A stretch of 64,000 nucleotides of DNA, taken from assembly GCF_900102315.1 (NCBI RefSeq), contig NZ_FNBL01000012.1, forward strand, positions 57,271 through 121,270. The letters run 5' to 3'. The stretch comes from Celeribacter baekdonensis (GTDB lineage: Bacteria; Pseudomonadota; Alphaproteobacteria; Rhodobacterales; Rhodobacteraceae). The notes under the pieces were generated by a model. That model ran no database searches and was not told the DNA's origin. It was given only the letters and a program-made list of their open reading frames with translations. Below are positions 24,106-34,082 of this stretch, in pieces. Position 1 is the first letter of the stretch; each line of letters starts with the position of its first letter. A program made the translations under genes and the position numbers.

Positions 24106-26466
24106 ATGAACAACCATCACGAACATGCCAACGGATCTGACGATCAAGTTCCTTCTGGCTACGCGGGCACGGTCTTCACTTGCCCGATGCACCCCGAGGT
24201 ACGCCGCGCCGAACCGGGAGATTGCCCGAAATGCCAGATGCATCTGGTGCCGGAGGGCGAGCCCTCGCAACACCACGCCCATCATCAGCACACGGGCGAC
24301 GCGGTGGAGCCAAACCACTTGGACTCGGTTCCCAACGACTACACTGGCCCGGTTTATACCTGTCCGATGCACCCTCAGGTGCGCCAGACGCATCCCGGGT
24401 CTTGTCCGATCTGCGGTATGGGGCTGGAACTGGAATCGGCCGCCATGGAAGCGGAAGGCCCGAACCCGGAGCTTGTGGACTTCAGCCGTCGTTTCTGGGT
24501 GGGGGCCATTTTGACCGTACCGCTCCTTGTGCTGACCATGGGCCCCTATCTTGGCCTGAGCGGGGTGCGCGAGATATTCGGTGAACGCGTCACCCTCTGG
24601 GTCGAACTCGCGCTCGGGACACCCGTTGTCTTTTGGTCCGGCTGGCCTTTCCTTGTTCGTGGCTGGAACTCGTTCCGGACAAGGAACCTCAATATGTTCA
24701 GTCTCATTGCCATGGGTGTAAGCGCCGCATGGCTGTTCAGCATCATCGCCGTCCTGGCACCGGGCATATTCCCCGATGGGTTCCGGGATGCCGAAGGGCA
24801 TGTCGGCGTCTATTTCGAGGCGGCGGCTGTGATCGTCACGCTGGTCCTTGTGGGACAGGTGATGGAGCTGCGCGCTCGCGAAGGCACTGGCAAGGCGATC
24901 CGTGCTCTTCTGGATATGGCCGCCAAGACGGCACGTATTATCCGCGACGACGGAAGCGAGGAAGAGGTTCCATTGGAACAGGTCCAGGTCGGCGACCGAC
25001 TACGTGTGCGACCCGGTGACAAGGTGCCGGTCGATGGTATGGTCGTCGAAGGCAGGTCCTCAGTTGACGAAAGCATGATCACGGGCGAGCCGGTACCGGT
25101 AGAAAAGGTCGGAGGAGACCCTGTAACGGGCGCCACGATCAACGGAACCGGCAGCCTGATCATGGAGGCGACGCGCGTCGGCGCCGACACGATGCTGAGC
25201 CAAATCGTCGAGATGGTGGCCAATGCGCAGCGGTCTCGCGCGCCGATCCAGAAATACGCCGACAAGGTCTCCGGATATTTCGTGCCTGCAGTTATTGGCA
25301 TCGCCGTGCTGGCCTTCATTGGCTGGGCCATTTGGGGCCCGGTCCCGGCCCTTTCCTATGCTCTTATTGCGGCCGTTGCCGTTCTCATCATCGCTTGTCC
25401 CTGTGCCCTCGGCCTTGCGACACCGATGTCTATCATGACGGCGACGGGGCGCGGCGCGCAGGCGGGTGTCCTGATCAGGAATGCAGAGGCACTGGAACGG
25501 TTCGAGAAGGTCGATACCCTGATCGTCGACAAGACCGGCACGCTGACGGAAGGCAAGCCGAAACTTGTCGGCGTCTACCCTGAACCGGGTCACGATGAGG
25601 TAGAAGTGCTTCGGCTTGCCGCATCGCTGGAACGCGGCTCCGAGCATCCTCTCGCGGAAGCCATCGTACGCGGTGCTGAAGAGCGTGGCGTCGACCTGGC
25701 AAAAGCCGACGCCTTCGAGGCGGTCACCGGCAAGGGCGTCAAAGGCACGGTGGACGGGCGGGTAGTGGCGCTCGGCAACGTGAAACTCCTGACTGACCTC
25801 GGACTTGATGCAGCAGAGCTTCGGGACAAGGCGGATGCCCGTCGGGATAATGGCGAAACGGTTATGTTTGTCGTCGTCGAGAATGACGTTGCCGGTCTTG
25901 TCAGCGTCGCAGACCCGGTAAAGGCGACCACACCGGCCGCCCTGAAGGAACTGCACGCACTTGGGTTCCGTATTATCATGGCGACGGGAGACAATGAGCG
26001 TACCGCTAGGGCCGTCGCGTCCAGTCTAGGCATCGACGAGATCCGCGCCGATGTGATGCCGGAAGACAAAGCGAAGATCATCAAGGAACTTCAGGCCAAG
26101 GGGCACAAGGTTGCCATGGCCGGCGACGGTGTCAACGATGCACCTGCCCTGGCTCAGGCCGATGTCGGGATTGCCATGGGCACCGGCGCCGATGTGGCCA
26201 TTGAGAGCGCAGGGTTCACGCTCGTCAAAGGGAACCTCGACGGTATCGTGCGTGCGCGCAAACTCGCCCGCGCGACCATGCGGAACATACGCCAGAACCT
26301 GTTCTTTGCTCTGATCTACAACACTGCGGGCGTGCCCGTCGCTGCGGGGATCTTGTTCCCATTCCTCGGGATCTTGATCAGTCCGATGTTTGCGGCCTTT
26401 GCCATGAGCGCTTCCTCAATCTCGGTCGTCCTAAACTCCCTTCGGCTACGGCGCGCGCAGATTTGA
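24106..26466 (+). CDS. Copper P1B-type ATPase with two N-terminal heavy-metal binding (HMBD) domains
   Basis: 786 residues. Instead of HMA domains it has a His-rich leader and two copies of the short metal-binding module TCPMHPEV...CPKCQM and TCPMHPQV...CPICGM (about residues 24-55 and 84-113). The ATPase core follows: TGEP, membrane CPC ([11 protein letters not shown]), DKTGT, SEHP and GDGVNDAPA. This layout is found in CopB/SilP-type Cu/Ag exporters. GGAAAGGAT is a clear ribosome site. It differs from copA in its sensor modules, so the two pumps probably have different metal ranges or thresholds. Confidence 0.92.
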   Translation: MNNHHEHANGSDDQVPSGYAGTVFTCPMHPEVRRAEPGDCPKCQMHLVPEGEPSQHHAHHQHTGDAVEPNHLDSVPNDYTGPVYTCPMHPQVRQTHPGSCPICGMGLELESAAMEAEGPNPELVDFSRRFWVGAILTVPLLVLTMGPYLGLSGVREIFGERVTLWVELALGTPVVFWSGWPFLVRGWNSFRTRNLNMFSLIAMGVSAAWLFSIIAVLAPGIFPDGFRDAEGHVGVYFEAAAVIVTLVLVGQVMELRAREGTGKAIRALLDMAAKTARIIRDDGSEEEVPLEQVQVGDRLRVRPGDKVPVDGMVVEGRSSVDESMITGEPVPVEKVGGDPVTGATINGTGSLIMEATRVGADTMLSQIVEMVANAQRSRAPIQKYADKVSGYFVPAVIGIAVLAFIGWAIWGPVPALSYALIAAVAVLIIACPCALGLATPMSIMTATGRGAQAGVLIRNAEALERFEKVDTLIVDKTGTLTEGKPKLVGVYPEPGHDEVEVLRLAASLERGSEHPLAEAIVRGAEERGVDLAKADAFEAVTGKGVKGTVDGRVVALGNVKLLTDLGLDAAELRDKADARRDNGETVMFVVVENDVAGLVSVADPVKATTPAALKELHALGFRIIMATGDNERTARAVASSLGIDEIRADVMPEDKAKIIKELQAKGHKVAMAGDGVNDAPALAQADVGIAMGTGADVAIESAGFTLVKGNLDGIVRARKLARATMRNIRQNLFFALIYNTAGVPVAAGILFPFLGILISPMFAAFAMSASSISVVLNSLRLRRAQI

Positions 26467-26587
26467 GGGGAAACAAGAACGATCGCGAGGTCCATCAGAC
26501 CGTTCAATAAACAGTATTGGGTACAATCCATCGCCGGAGAAGGGGCAACAGCGTTCAGACAATCACCTGCAAACCAAGGAGACCAAA

Positions 26588-27070
26588 ATGACCTACATTT
26601 CCAGACAGATGATCTTAGCCATTGCTGTGGTGTGGGGGCTGCCAGTCGGCGCCCAAGACAGCGGGCATATGACAGATAATGGGGCGATGAGTCAGATGAT
26701 GAGCTCCGGACTGTTCCTGCCAAACATGGATGCAGCCAAGGGGCGTGCGCTGTTCGCCTCGAAAGGCTGTGTCGTTTGTCATTCTATCAACGGGGTCGGA
26801 GGCGAGGATGCCCCCGCCCTTGATGCAGCGTATATGGACCTGCCAATGAACCCGTTTGAATTTGCCGCCCGAATGTGGCGCGGCGCGCCGGCGATGGTCG
26901 CTGCCCAAGAGGATGAGCTCGGCGGGCAAATTGAATTCACAGGTCAGGAGCTTGCCGATATCATCGCGTTCGTTCACGATTCCGAAGAACAGAAGGCATT
27001 CTCTGCCGGCGACATCCCCGAAAAGATTGAAGAAATGATGCACCAAATGGGTGAGGAGGATCACGACTGA
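26588..27070 (+). CDS. Periplasmic c-type cytochrome
   Basis: A 160-residue exported monoheme cytochrome with signal peptide, heme site CVVCH near residue 61 and Met-rich flanks (MTDNGAMSQMMSS at the start, MHQMGEEDHD at the end). A distal Met candidate lies in the AARMWRG or APAMVAA region. AAGGAGACC precedes the ATG. It follows the Cu-ATPase by 121 bases and is convergent with lgt. It may be an electron acceptor for one of the MCOs. Confidence 0.87.
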   Translation: MTYISRQMILAIAVVWGLPVGAQDSGHMTDNGAMSQMMSSGLFLPNMDAAKGRALFASKGCVVCHSINGVGGEDAPALDAAYMDLPMNPFEFAARMWRGAPAMVAAQEDELGGQIEFTGQELADIIAFVHDSEEQKAFSAGDIPEKIEEMMHQMGEEDHD

Positions 27071-27127
27071 AGCGTCAGGGGATATCGCAGTAGAATAAGG
27101 CAATGCGTCGAAAGTTTCATTTGCGCC

Positions 27128-28039
27128 CTAAGATGCCGATCCTATGGCGGACCGCTTCTGCGCCAGCCAAAGTAATCCAAATCCCGCGGCTAACATCGGC
27201 AAGGAAAGGACTTGCCCCATCGTAAGCCCCCAGTCACCAAACTGCACAACATACCCAATCGGATTGTTCACGTCTGCGAATTGAGCGTCGGGCTGGCGAA
27301 ACAACTCTACAAAACTTCTCGCAAAACCATATCCGGCCAGGAAGAGCCCGCAAATTGCCCCTGGTGTCCTAAGCCATCCGCGCCGCCACGCAAGGAATAG
27401 GAGAGCGAAGCCAAGCAACAGGCCTTCCAAAAGGGCTTCGTACAGTTGCGAAGGATGCCGTGCGCAAATGTCGGTTATTCCCGGGCATGATTGCGCTGCG
27501 TCACCGGGAAATATGACGGCCCAGGGCATGTCCGATGGGCGGCCCCATAGTTCATTGTTTATGAAATTTGCGATCCGGCCCAAGAACAAGCCCGGAGGCG
27601 TTGCCAGAGCGAGAAGGTCAGCCATGCTCAGGAGCGGCATACGCTGACGGATGCCATAAACAAGCGCGGCAATGGTTACTCCAGCAAACCCACCATGAAA
27701 TGACATTCCCCCTTGCCAGACCTTCAGAATTTCTAACGGATTGGCAAGATAGAACCCGCGCTGATAGAACATCACGAACCCTAACCGCCCGCCAACGATC
27801 ACCCCGATGATAATCCAGGTCAAAAGATCCTCAATTTGGCGCGGTGTTAGCGGGGCGCCCGATGCAGGCCACAGAGCGGCGCGTTTGACCGTGGCAACAC
27901 AAATTCTCCAGCCGACGAGAAGGCCGATGATATAGGCCAACGCATACCAGCGGAGAGTCAACGTAAACGTGCCGATCTCAACCGAAAATATATCCGGCCC
28001 GATATTTGGGAACGGAAGTGCGGACAAAGGCATGGACAT
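27128..28039 (-). CDS. lgt: Prolipoprotein diacylglyceryl transferase
   Basis: A 303-residue inner-membrane enzyme with the Lgt signature [16 protein letters not shown] around residue 155 and about seven membrane helices. It attaches diacylglycerol to the lipobox Cys of exported prolipoproteins. Chromosomes already carry lgt, so this would be an extra copy. It lies behind the ccm genes, 91 bases from ccmI. The other two lipoprotein-maturation enzymes, lspA and lnt, are at 52128 and 52607. At least five lipobox proteins are encoded in the window. Confidence 0.93.
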   Translation of the reverse strand: MSMPLSALPFPNIGPDIFSVEIGTFTLTLRWYALAYIIGLLVGWRICVATVKRAALWPASGAPLTPRQIEDLLTWIIIGVIVGGRLGFVMFYQRGFYLANPLEILKVWQGGMSFHGGFAGVTIAALVYGIRQRMPLLSMADLLALATPPGLFLGRIANFINNELWGRPSDMPWAVIFPGDAAQSCPGITDICARHPSQLYEALLEGLLLGFALLFLAWRRGWLRTPGAICGLFLAGYGFARSFVELFRQPDAQFADVNNPIGYVVQFGDWGLTMGQVLSLPMLAAGFGLLWLAQKRSAIGSAS

Positions 28040-28130
28040 TCTTTCTAGTCATTCGGGTGAGGTCGGATCGTGCACATACGCCGTTCGTGCTCTCTCATGG
28101 TTTGTTCATCGCGAGTGAAGCTTCCGCGGG

Positions 28131-29294
28131 CTATTGGCCCGACTGGAGTTCTTCCAAGGACTGCAAAATGACACTTTGGCGCGGGTCTTCGGAGGAAACG
28201 GGCACCAATAGCTCTTTGGCTCGACTGTACGCGTTCAAGGCGAGGTCAGTTTCGCCGAGCACCCTGTAGGCCCTGCCAAGACGCATCCATCCATCGATAT
28301 CGTCTGGTTCAGCCTCAAGGCGTGTTGCCAAACGTTCCACCATGGATCGGATAAATGCATCTCGATCGACATCATCCATCTGGCTGGCCGCTTCGACATC
28401 TGCAGCAGTGGGGCCGGGCGAATTGCCTGACATTACTGGAGCATAATCCGACAAACTGATAGGCGCTCGGCCTAGTGCCGCACCTATCCGGTTTGCTTCC
28501 GCGACAAATGTTTCCATCCAGGGTGCGAACCCATCCACTTCGTCCAATCGCGTGAGAAGACGATTGTAGGCCTGCTCATTCGCACCCGCTTGCGCAAGCC
28601 CGACAGCATCGTAAAAAGTTCCAGCAGGATTGGTCGGATCGAGCTCAAGTGCTCTTGCAATGGCCCGCTTCGCTTGGGGTGTCACGATCCCCTGTTCGGA
28701 AACGATGAGAGCTTCCGCATAGATCGAAAACACAGCAGAATCGGCATTCATGGATTGTGTTGCACGCTCGTAGGCCGATGCGGCATCCGAAGCGCGGCCC
28801 AATTTCATGAAGGTCTGTCCAAGGAGCATCCAGCCCTCCAAGGCTCCGCCTTCTGAATCCGCCTGCAACCGCTGCAATAGCTTCTGCGCCAACGCTTCGA
28901 TTTCACGATTTTGCGCGACCTCTGCCTGGCGATCCTCGAAAGCGATGCTGGATAGGTTTGGCGCTCCAGCAAAACTGTAATACCCCGCCGCGAACAGCGG
29001 CACAAAGACCGCAGCAGCCATGAGTATGACCCTGCCGCCGCCGTTGGATTCCCCGGTGTTTTTTACTCTCCCCACGGAGAGAACCCGCCGCTTGATTTCC
29101 TGTCGCGCCGCATGCGCCTCTGCGACAGAAAGCAGGCCGCGTTCAGCATCCCGATCGACTTCAGACAACTGGTCCTTCAAAACTGCGAGAGTCCTGTCTT
29201 CGGCCGGACCTTGCACCAAGGCAGGCTTCCACGCCGAAGCCGCAACAATACCTGAGGCAGTCAAGGCGAGGACTGCCATTGCAATCCATATCAT
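28131..29294 (-). CDS. ccmI: Cytochrome c maturation protein CcmI
   Basis: 387 residues with two N-terminal membrane helices separated by a cytosolic loop (LKDQLSEVDRDAERGLLS, the typical CcmI leucine-rich loop), followed by a periplasmic region of TPR-like repeats, such as GWMLLGQTFMKLGRASDAASAYERA. CcmI holds apocytochrome c for heme attachment. Its ATG overlaps the ccmH stop, so ccmF-G-H-I form one operon. Confidence 0.9.
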   Translation of the reverse strand: MIWIAMAVLALTASGIVAASAWKPALVQGPAEDRTLAVLKDQLSEVDRDAERGLLSVAEAHAARQEIKRRVLSVGRVKNTGESNGGGRVILMAAAVFVPLFAAGYYSFAGAPNLSSIAFEDRQAEVAQNREIEALAQKLLQRLQADSEGGALEGWMLLGQTFMKLGRASDAASAYERATQSMNADSAVFSIYAEALIVSEQGIVTPQAKRAIARALELDPTNPAGTFYDAVGLAQAGANEQAYNRLLTRLDEVDGFAPWMETFVAEANRIGAALGRAPISLSDYAPVMSGNSPGPTAADVEAASQMDDVDRDAFIRSMVERLATRLEAEPDDIDGWMRLGRAYRVLGETDLALNAYSRAKELLVPVSSEDPRQSVILQSLEELQSGQ

Positions 29295-29761
29295 CGGTGG
29301 TCCCCTTCGCTGGATGAAGTGAAAATGCGTGCGACCTCGGCCTCCTCGTCATCGCTCAGGTCTGCGATTTTTTTTCTTTTTCGAGAGCCCATCAGGATGC
29401 CGCCACCGATCCCCAGAGCCAAGAGCCCAAGGAGTGGGGGGGTAAACCAGAGAGCGTAGGTCTCGGGTTTAAACGGAGGCTTCAGTAGAACGTAATCGCC
29501 GTATCTCGCTTGGATGAAAGCAATTGCATCTTCGTTCGTGTCACCCGCAACCAACCGTTCCCGGACCAAAAGTCGTAGGTCGCGCGCAACGCCGGCGTTC
29601 GAGCTGTCAATATCCTGATTTTGGCAAACTACGCAGCGAAGCTGCCTGGAAACCTCCCGTGCCCGAGCCTCGAGGATTGGATCGGAGAGGATTTCGTCGG
29701 GCTCAACAGCCTGCGCAGACATTGGCATGATGAGTGCCAACACAAGGAAAAAACGACGCAT
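29291..29761 (-). CDS. ccmH: Cytochrome c maturation protein CcmH
   Basis: 156 residues with a signal peptide, the redox site LRCVVCQNQ (Cys43, Cys46) and a C-terminal membrane anchor followed by a charged tail. This is the short CcmH form that works with a separate CcmI. It keeps the heme-binding Cys pair of apocytochromes reduced together with CcmG. It begins one base from the ccmG stop. Confidence 0.92.
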   Translation of the reverse strand: MRRFFLVLALIMPMSAQAVEPDEILSDPILEARAREVSRQLRCVVCQNQDIDSSNAGVARDLRLLVRERLVAGDTNEDAIAFIQARYGDYVLLKPPFKPETYALWFTPPLLGLLALGIGGGILMGSRKRKKIADLSDDEEAEVARIFTSSSEGDHR

Positions 29762-29762
29762 G

Positions 29763-30323
29763 TCAGCTCCTCTCCTCTAACACACCCGCTTGTCGGAGAG
29801 CCTGGCGAAAGGTTGATACAGCCTCTTCACCGACGATCGGGCCGACGTATCGGTAGAGCACCGTTCCATCGCCTCCGACAATGAATGTCTCGGGCACACC
29901 CGAAATCCCCCACTCGATCCCGGCACGACCTGACAGATCCAAGCCAATACGTTCGTACGGGTTCCCGAGATTTTGAAGCCAATTGACCGCGTCTACCGGT
30001 TGATCCTTGTAGTTGATCCCGAACAAACGCACGCCATCGCGCTCAACCAAAGCGCTCAGAACCGCGTGTTCGGCACGACAGGGAACGCACCAGGAAGCGA
30101 ACACATTAACGACGACTGGCGTTGGGTTTCCGAGCAGGTTTTCCCGAGACAGTCCCTGTACATCAAGACCCGGCACCGGCCCGAGAATGAACGAGGGAGC
30201 TGGCTGAGAAATGAGAACCGAAGGAATCTCGCTTGGGTCACGATTGGGATTCAGGCCCCACAAGAAAAATCCGCCGACAATCACTGCCAGTACCAAGGGA
30301 ATAATCGCTACAGCTCGTTTCAT
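29763..30323 (-). CDS. ccmG: Thiol:disulfide interchange protein CcmG/DsbE
   Basis: 186 residues with an N-terminal membrane anchor (residues 4-24) and a thioredoxin fold with Cys79-Val-Pro-Cys82. The GVPETF cis-Pro loop and the acidic patch typical of CcmG are present. It passes electrons to CcmH and apocytochromes, and is itself reduced by DsbD/CcdA-type proteins such as the one at 16296. Confidence 0.92.
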   Translation of the reverse strand: MKRAVAIIPLVLAVIVGGFFLWGLNPNRDPSEIPSVLISQPAPSFILGPVPGLDVQGLSRENLLGNPTPVVVNVFASWCVPCRAEHAVLSALVERDGVRLFGINYKDQPVDAVNWLQNLGNPYERIGLDLSGRAGIEWGISGVPETFIVGGDGTVLYRYVGPIVGEEAVSTFRQALRQAGVLEERS

Positions 30324-30326
30324 TGC

Positions 30327-32327
30327 TCACTCCGCTGCGACCGGTTTCGTGGATCGTGCCTTGGAGCTTTGGGGTGCCCCGACCCGGAAGCGGCGATCGG
30401 ACAAGGACAGACTGCCGCCTATGACAAGCATGGCCGCACCCAACCAAAGCAAGCCGACGAATGGCTCATAGAGAATACGCAGAGTCCAGGCACCGCTCTC
30501 TTCGGCTTTGTCCAGAGAGGGTTCCGTGATCGAAGCGTATAGGTCTCCCGCCAGGGTTGACCGTATCGCCGATTCTGTTGTCGTACTTTGTGCGACCGGA
30601 TAGCTGCGCCGTTCAGGTTTGAGAGCCGTCACGAAAGAGCCGCCCCTTTCGACGCGCAGGGTTCCCTGATCCGCAATATAGTTCGGGCCACGAACGCGCT
30701 GCACACCTTCAAATGTGACATCAAATCCCGCAATGTTGACACTCGTGCCGGGCTCTACAAATGCGATCTCTTCAGATTTCCAAACCGAAGAGCCAATCAT
30801 GCCGATCATCAAGACCGCAACTCCCGCATGAGCGAGCGTCATTCCATGCGCCGCGCGGGGCAAATTGCGGGCACGCCGGATGCTTTCCTGGAGCGGAACC
30901 TCGAACAAACGGACCCGCAGCGCCCATTCACGTAAGGAAGCAAAAAACAACCAAAGCGCGATGAGGATCGAAAGATATGCCAACACGGGCCCGCCTTTGG
31001 CGAAATACCAAATTGCGAGCGTTGCCAGCACCGCCAGCACCACCACGAAGCGGACACGTTGAAGCACTCCGACGAGATCGGCTCGTTTCCAGGACAAAAA
31101 CGGCCCCAGACCCATGACAAAAACCAAGGGGAGCATCATTGGTACGAACGCGCCATTGAAGAACGGCGGACCGACGGAAATCTTGTCACCAGAAACGGCT
31201 TCGAGAAACAGCGGATAAAGCGTACCGAACAGAACCGTGCCAGTCGCTGTAGCCAGGATCAGGTTGTTTAGCAACAACCCTGCCTCTCGACTAATCGGCT
31301 TAAACAACCCGCCACCTTCCATCATTGGCGCCCGCCACGCATAGAGTGCAAGTGAGCCACCAATTGAAATCGCAAGCAGGCCAAGAATGTATAGGCCTCG
31401 CTCCGGATCCACGGCAAAAGCATGCACAGAGGTCAGCAAGCCAGACCGAACCACAAATGTGCCGAGGAGTGACAGCGAAAACGTCAAGATCGCGAGTAGG
31501 ATTGTCCAGCTTTTGAACGCGTCACGCTTTTCAGTGACAATCGCCGAATGGAGAAGTGCTGTCCCGAGAAGCCAGGGCATAAAACTGACATTTTCAACCG
31601 GGTCCCAGAACCACCATCCACCCCAACCCAGTTCGTAATATGCCCACCACGATCCCAGAGCTATCCCCGCAGTCAGGCTGATCCACGCGGCCAGTGTCCA
31701 GGGTCGAACCCATCTTGCCCAGGCTGTGTCGATCCGTCCCTCGATCAAGGCTGCGGCTGCAAACGAAAAGACGATCGAGAAACCGACATATCCAAAATAC
31801 AGCAGAGGCGGGTGCATCGCGAGGCCGATATCCTGGAGCAGAGGATTGAGGTCAGCGCCATCAAGCGGCGGAGGAAAGACGCGCTCGAACGGATTGGATG
31901 TGAAGAGAAGGAAGGACAGGAACCCGACGCTGATCCATGCCTGCATTGCCAAAGTTCGCGCTCGAAGTGTTTCCGGTAGGTTTGAGCCGAAAGCAGCAAC
32001 CGCAGCACCGAAGATGGTCAGAATGAAGACCCAGAGAAGCAACGATCCTTCATGACTTCCCCAAGTCGCCGCGACTTTGAAGATCATTGGTTTCAGCGAA
32101 TGCGAATTGTTCGCAACGTTCAAAACAGTGAAATCAGAGACAACAAAAGCGCGCATCAAGGCTGCAAAGGCAAGTCCGACGAAGACGACCTGCCCAAAAG
32201 CAGTCGACCGGGCCGAACGCATCCAGAGAAGATTGCCCCGGGCCGCGCCGAAAAGAGGAATAGTCGATTGGACGAGGGCCAACGCCAATGCGAGGGCCAG
32301 CACAAAATGGCCGAGTTCCGGGGTCAT
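30327..32327 (-). CDS. ccmF: Cytochrome c heme lyase CcmF
   Basis: A 666-residue inner-membrane protein with about 14 helices and the Trp-rich heme-handling motif WGGWWFWDPVENVSF near residue 235. With CcmH/I it ligates heme to CxxCH motifs. The heme delivery genes ccmABCDE are absent from this window, so the system must borrow holo-CcmE from the host. At least seven c-type cytochromes encoded here are plausible clients. Confidence 0.94.
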   Translation of the reverse strand: MTPELGHFVLALALALALVQSTIPLFGAARGNLLWMRSARSTAFGQVVFVGLAFAALMRAFVVSDFTVLNVANNSHSLKPMIFKVAATWGSHEGSLLLWVFILTIFGAAVAAFGSNLPETLRARTLAMQAWISVGFLSFLLFTSNPFERVFPPPLDGADLNPLLQDIGLAMHPPLLYFGYVGFSIVFSFAAAALIEGRIDTAWARWVRPWTLAAWISLTAGIALGSWWAYYELGWGGWWFWDPVENVSFMPWLLGTALLHSAIVTEKRDAFKSWTILLAILTFSLSLLGTFVVRSGLLTSVHAFAVDPERGLYILGLLAISIGGSLALYAWRAPMMEGGGLFKPISREAGLLLNNLILATATGTVLFGTLYPLFLEAVSGDKISVGPPFFNGAFVPMMLPLVFVMGLGPFLSWKRADLVGVLQRVRFVVVLAVLATLAIWYFAKGGPVLAYLSILIALWLFFASLREWALRVRLFEVPLQESIRRARNLPRAAHGMTLAHAGVAVLMIGMIGSSVWKSEEIAFVEPGTSVNIAGFDVTFEGVQRVRGPNYIADQGTLRVERGGSFVTALKPERRSYPVAQSTTTESAIRSTLAGDLYASITEPSLDKAEESGAWTLRILYEPFVGLLWLGAAMLVIGGSLSLSDRRFRVGAPQSSKARSTKPVAAE

Positions 32328-32374
32328 AGGAGCCTCACGATCTTTAGCAGTGGGGTCGACTGGTGATCACTTTC

Positions 32375-32674
32375 TCAGTCGTCTAGAGCGGCTTTGCGCT
32401 TGCGATACTCTTCTTCATCAATCTCACCGCGCGCGAAGCGATCCCTGAGAATGTCATGCGCGCTCGACCCGGAGGCACGGCCCTTTTCGCTGAACCAGCG
32501 AACGGCGAAGAATATCAGCGCAATAATCACGCCCCAGAACACGATCATCATCAGCCCTCCCAGCATTCCAAATCCACCGCCCCACATGTGGCCGTAATAA
32601 TCTCCGCCGGGGTCCGCCATGGCGGTCGTCGCGAACAGTGTGAATGCTGCGGTTGTGTTGGTAAGTCTAAGCAT
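32375..32674 (-). CDS. Small SHOCT-domain membrane protein
   Basis: 99 residues with a signal peptide, a Gly-rich stretch (DYYGHMWGGGFGML), one membrane helix and a C-terminal SHOCT motif ending RFARGEIDEEEYRKRKAAL. The SHOCT domain is a short oligomerisation module found at protein ends. The ATG at 32674 is chosen for AAAGGAAA at the right distance; another ATG 21 bases upstream is just two bases behind the kinase stop. It lies between the two-component genes and ccmF. Confidence 0.82.
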   Translation of the reverse strand: MLRLTNTTAAFTLFATTAMADPGGDYYGHMWGGGFGMLGGLMMIVFWGVIIALIFFAVRWFSEKGRASGSSAHDILRDRFARGEIDEEEYRKRKAALDD

Positions 32675-32696
32675 GTCGGTTTCCTTTTCTGTCATT

Positions 32697-34082
32697 TCAT
32701 GTTTCAGCAACTGGCAATCGAATTGTCGCGATAAGCCCCCCGTCCGGGTGGTTCGCCAGACTGATCTCCCCACCCTGCGCACGAAGAATGGACCTTGCGA
32801 TCGACAGGCCCAGCCCATGCCCGCCGGTTTCCAGAGATCGGCTTTCTTCAAGCCTGAAGAATGGGTCAAATATGCGTTCCAATTCTGCGGTTGGAATCCC
32901 CGGCCCTCTGTCAGTGACGGAAATTTCTATTTCCCCCTCGGCTGATATCCAGCCCAGGGTTGCGGACCCGCCGTAGCGCACCGCGTTCTCGATCACGTTT
33001 CGCAATGCGCGTCGAATGGCATTGGGGCGCAATCGAACCGTGACTTCGGGGCCGTCAGAGAGCACAAACGGTACGACCATATCCCCCCGCAGAGCTTCTA
33101 GGAACGATTGCAGGTCAACATCCTGCATTGGTTCGTTCCCTGAGAGACCTTTCGCGAAGGTAAGGGTTGCTTCCACCATCGACTGCATTTCTTCGACGGT
33201 TGCGACGAGACTCTCTCGGGTTTCGTCTTCCTCTACCATTTCTGAATGTACTCTCATTGCGGTGAGCGGAGATCGAAGATCATGTCCAAGGGCCGCCAGA
33301 ACCCTCGTTCTGTCGGCAACGAACCGTGTCAGCCTGTCCTGCATACGGTTGAAACCAGCGGTCAGCTCCCGAACCTCCTGGGGTCCCCGTTCTGGCAACG
33401 CGTCTATGTCTTCTCCACGCCCCAATCGTTCCGACGCCCAGGCCAATCGCCGCAGAGGGCCCAGCAGTCCGGTCATGACAAACCAGCTCACTGCGACCAA
33501 CAGGGCCATTGCCGTCAGACCAAATGTCAGCATGGAATAAAGCGGCCACTGGATCGGCGGACGCTCAAAGCGCGTACTTACGTTCAACCACTGGCCGCCG
33601 GCGATCGAAATTGAAAGGTTCATCTCGATTGCGGACAGTTCACCTCGCATCATGGCCAAGTGCATCTCGGTCATTTCGTGCGAAAGGTTCGGTAGCGGCA
33701 GGATCGCGCCTTGGATCTGGTGAAGCTCCACACGAATGTCGCGACTGTAGCTGTCGTTCAGGAGTGCGCGGACGCGGGTTTCAACCAACCCGCCATCCGA
33801 ATGGTCGCTATGTTGCACAAGCGGCTTCGTCCCGAGGTCAAAGCGAACAAGGGGCGAGTTCGCCGCGCGGATAATTGATGGGCGCAGGTCAGCGGGTGCC
33901 TCTTCAATCAAGCGCGCAACATTTGCCGCTCGTCCAGCTGCCTCAAACCCAAGAGCAGCCCGTATGGCGAGGCTTCGTTCATCGGCGAAGAGCCACAGGC
34001 TGACAAACTGTGCGATCCCCAACGCGATAATGATGAGAAGAACGAGTTGGACCCGGAGAGATCGTAGGAGCCGCCAGATCAT
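32697..34082 (-). CDS. Sensor histidine kinase
   Basis: 461 residues with membrane helix 1 (about 12-32), a periplasmic sensor of about 150 residues containing MTEMHLAMM, helix 2 (about 185-207), HAMP, and the phospho-acceptor His267 in LGHDLRSPLTAMR. The ATP-binding motifs are NVIENAVRYGG, DRGPGIP and GHGLGLSIA. Its ATG overlaps the stop of the regulator gene. The Met/His patch in the sensor domain fits a periplasmic metal sensor such as CusS, but the ligand is unproven. Confidence 0.92.
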   Translation of the reverse strand: MIWRLLRSLRVQLVLLIIIALGIAQFVSLWLFADERSLAIRAALGFEAAGRAANVARLIEEAPADLRPSIIRAANSPLVRFDLGTKPLVQHSDHSDGGLVETRVRALLNDSYSRDIRVELHQIQGAILPLPNLSHEMTEMHLAMMRGELSAIEMNLSISIAGGQWLNVSTRFERPPIQWPLYSMLTFGLTAMALLVAVSWFVMTGLLGPLRRLAWASERLGRGEDIDALPERGPQEVRELTAGFNRMQDRLTRFVADRTRVLAALGHDLRSPLTAMRVHSEMVEEDETRESLVATVEEMQSMVEATLTFAKGLSGNEPMQDVDLQSFLEALRGDMVVPFVLSDGPEVTVRLRPNAIRRALRNVIENAVRYGGSATLGWISAEGEIEISVTDRGPGIPTAELERIFDPFFRLEESRSLETGGHGLGLSIARSILRAQGGEISLANHPDGGLIATIRLPVAET

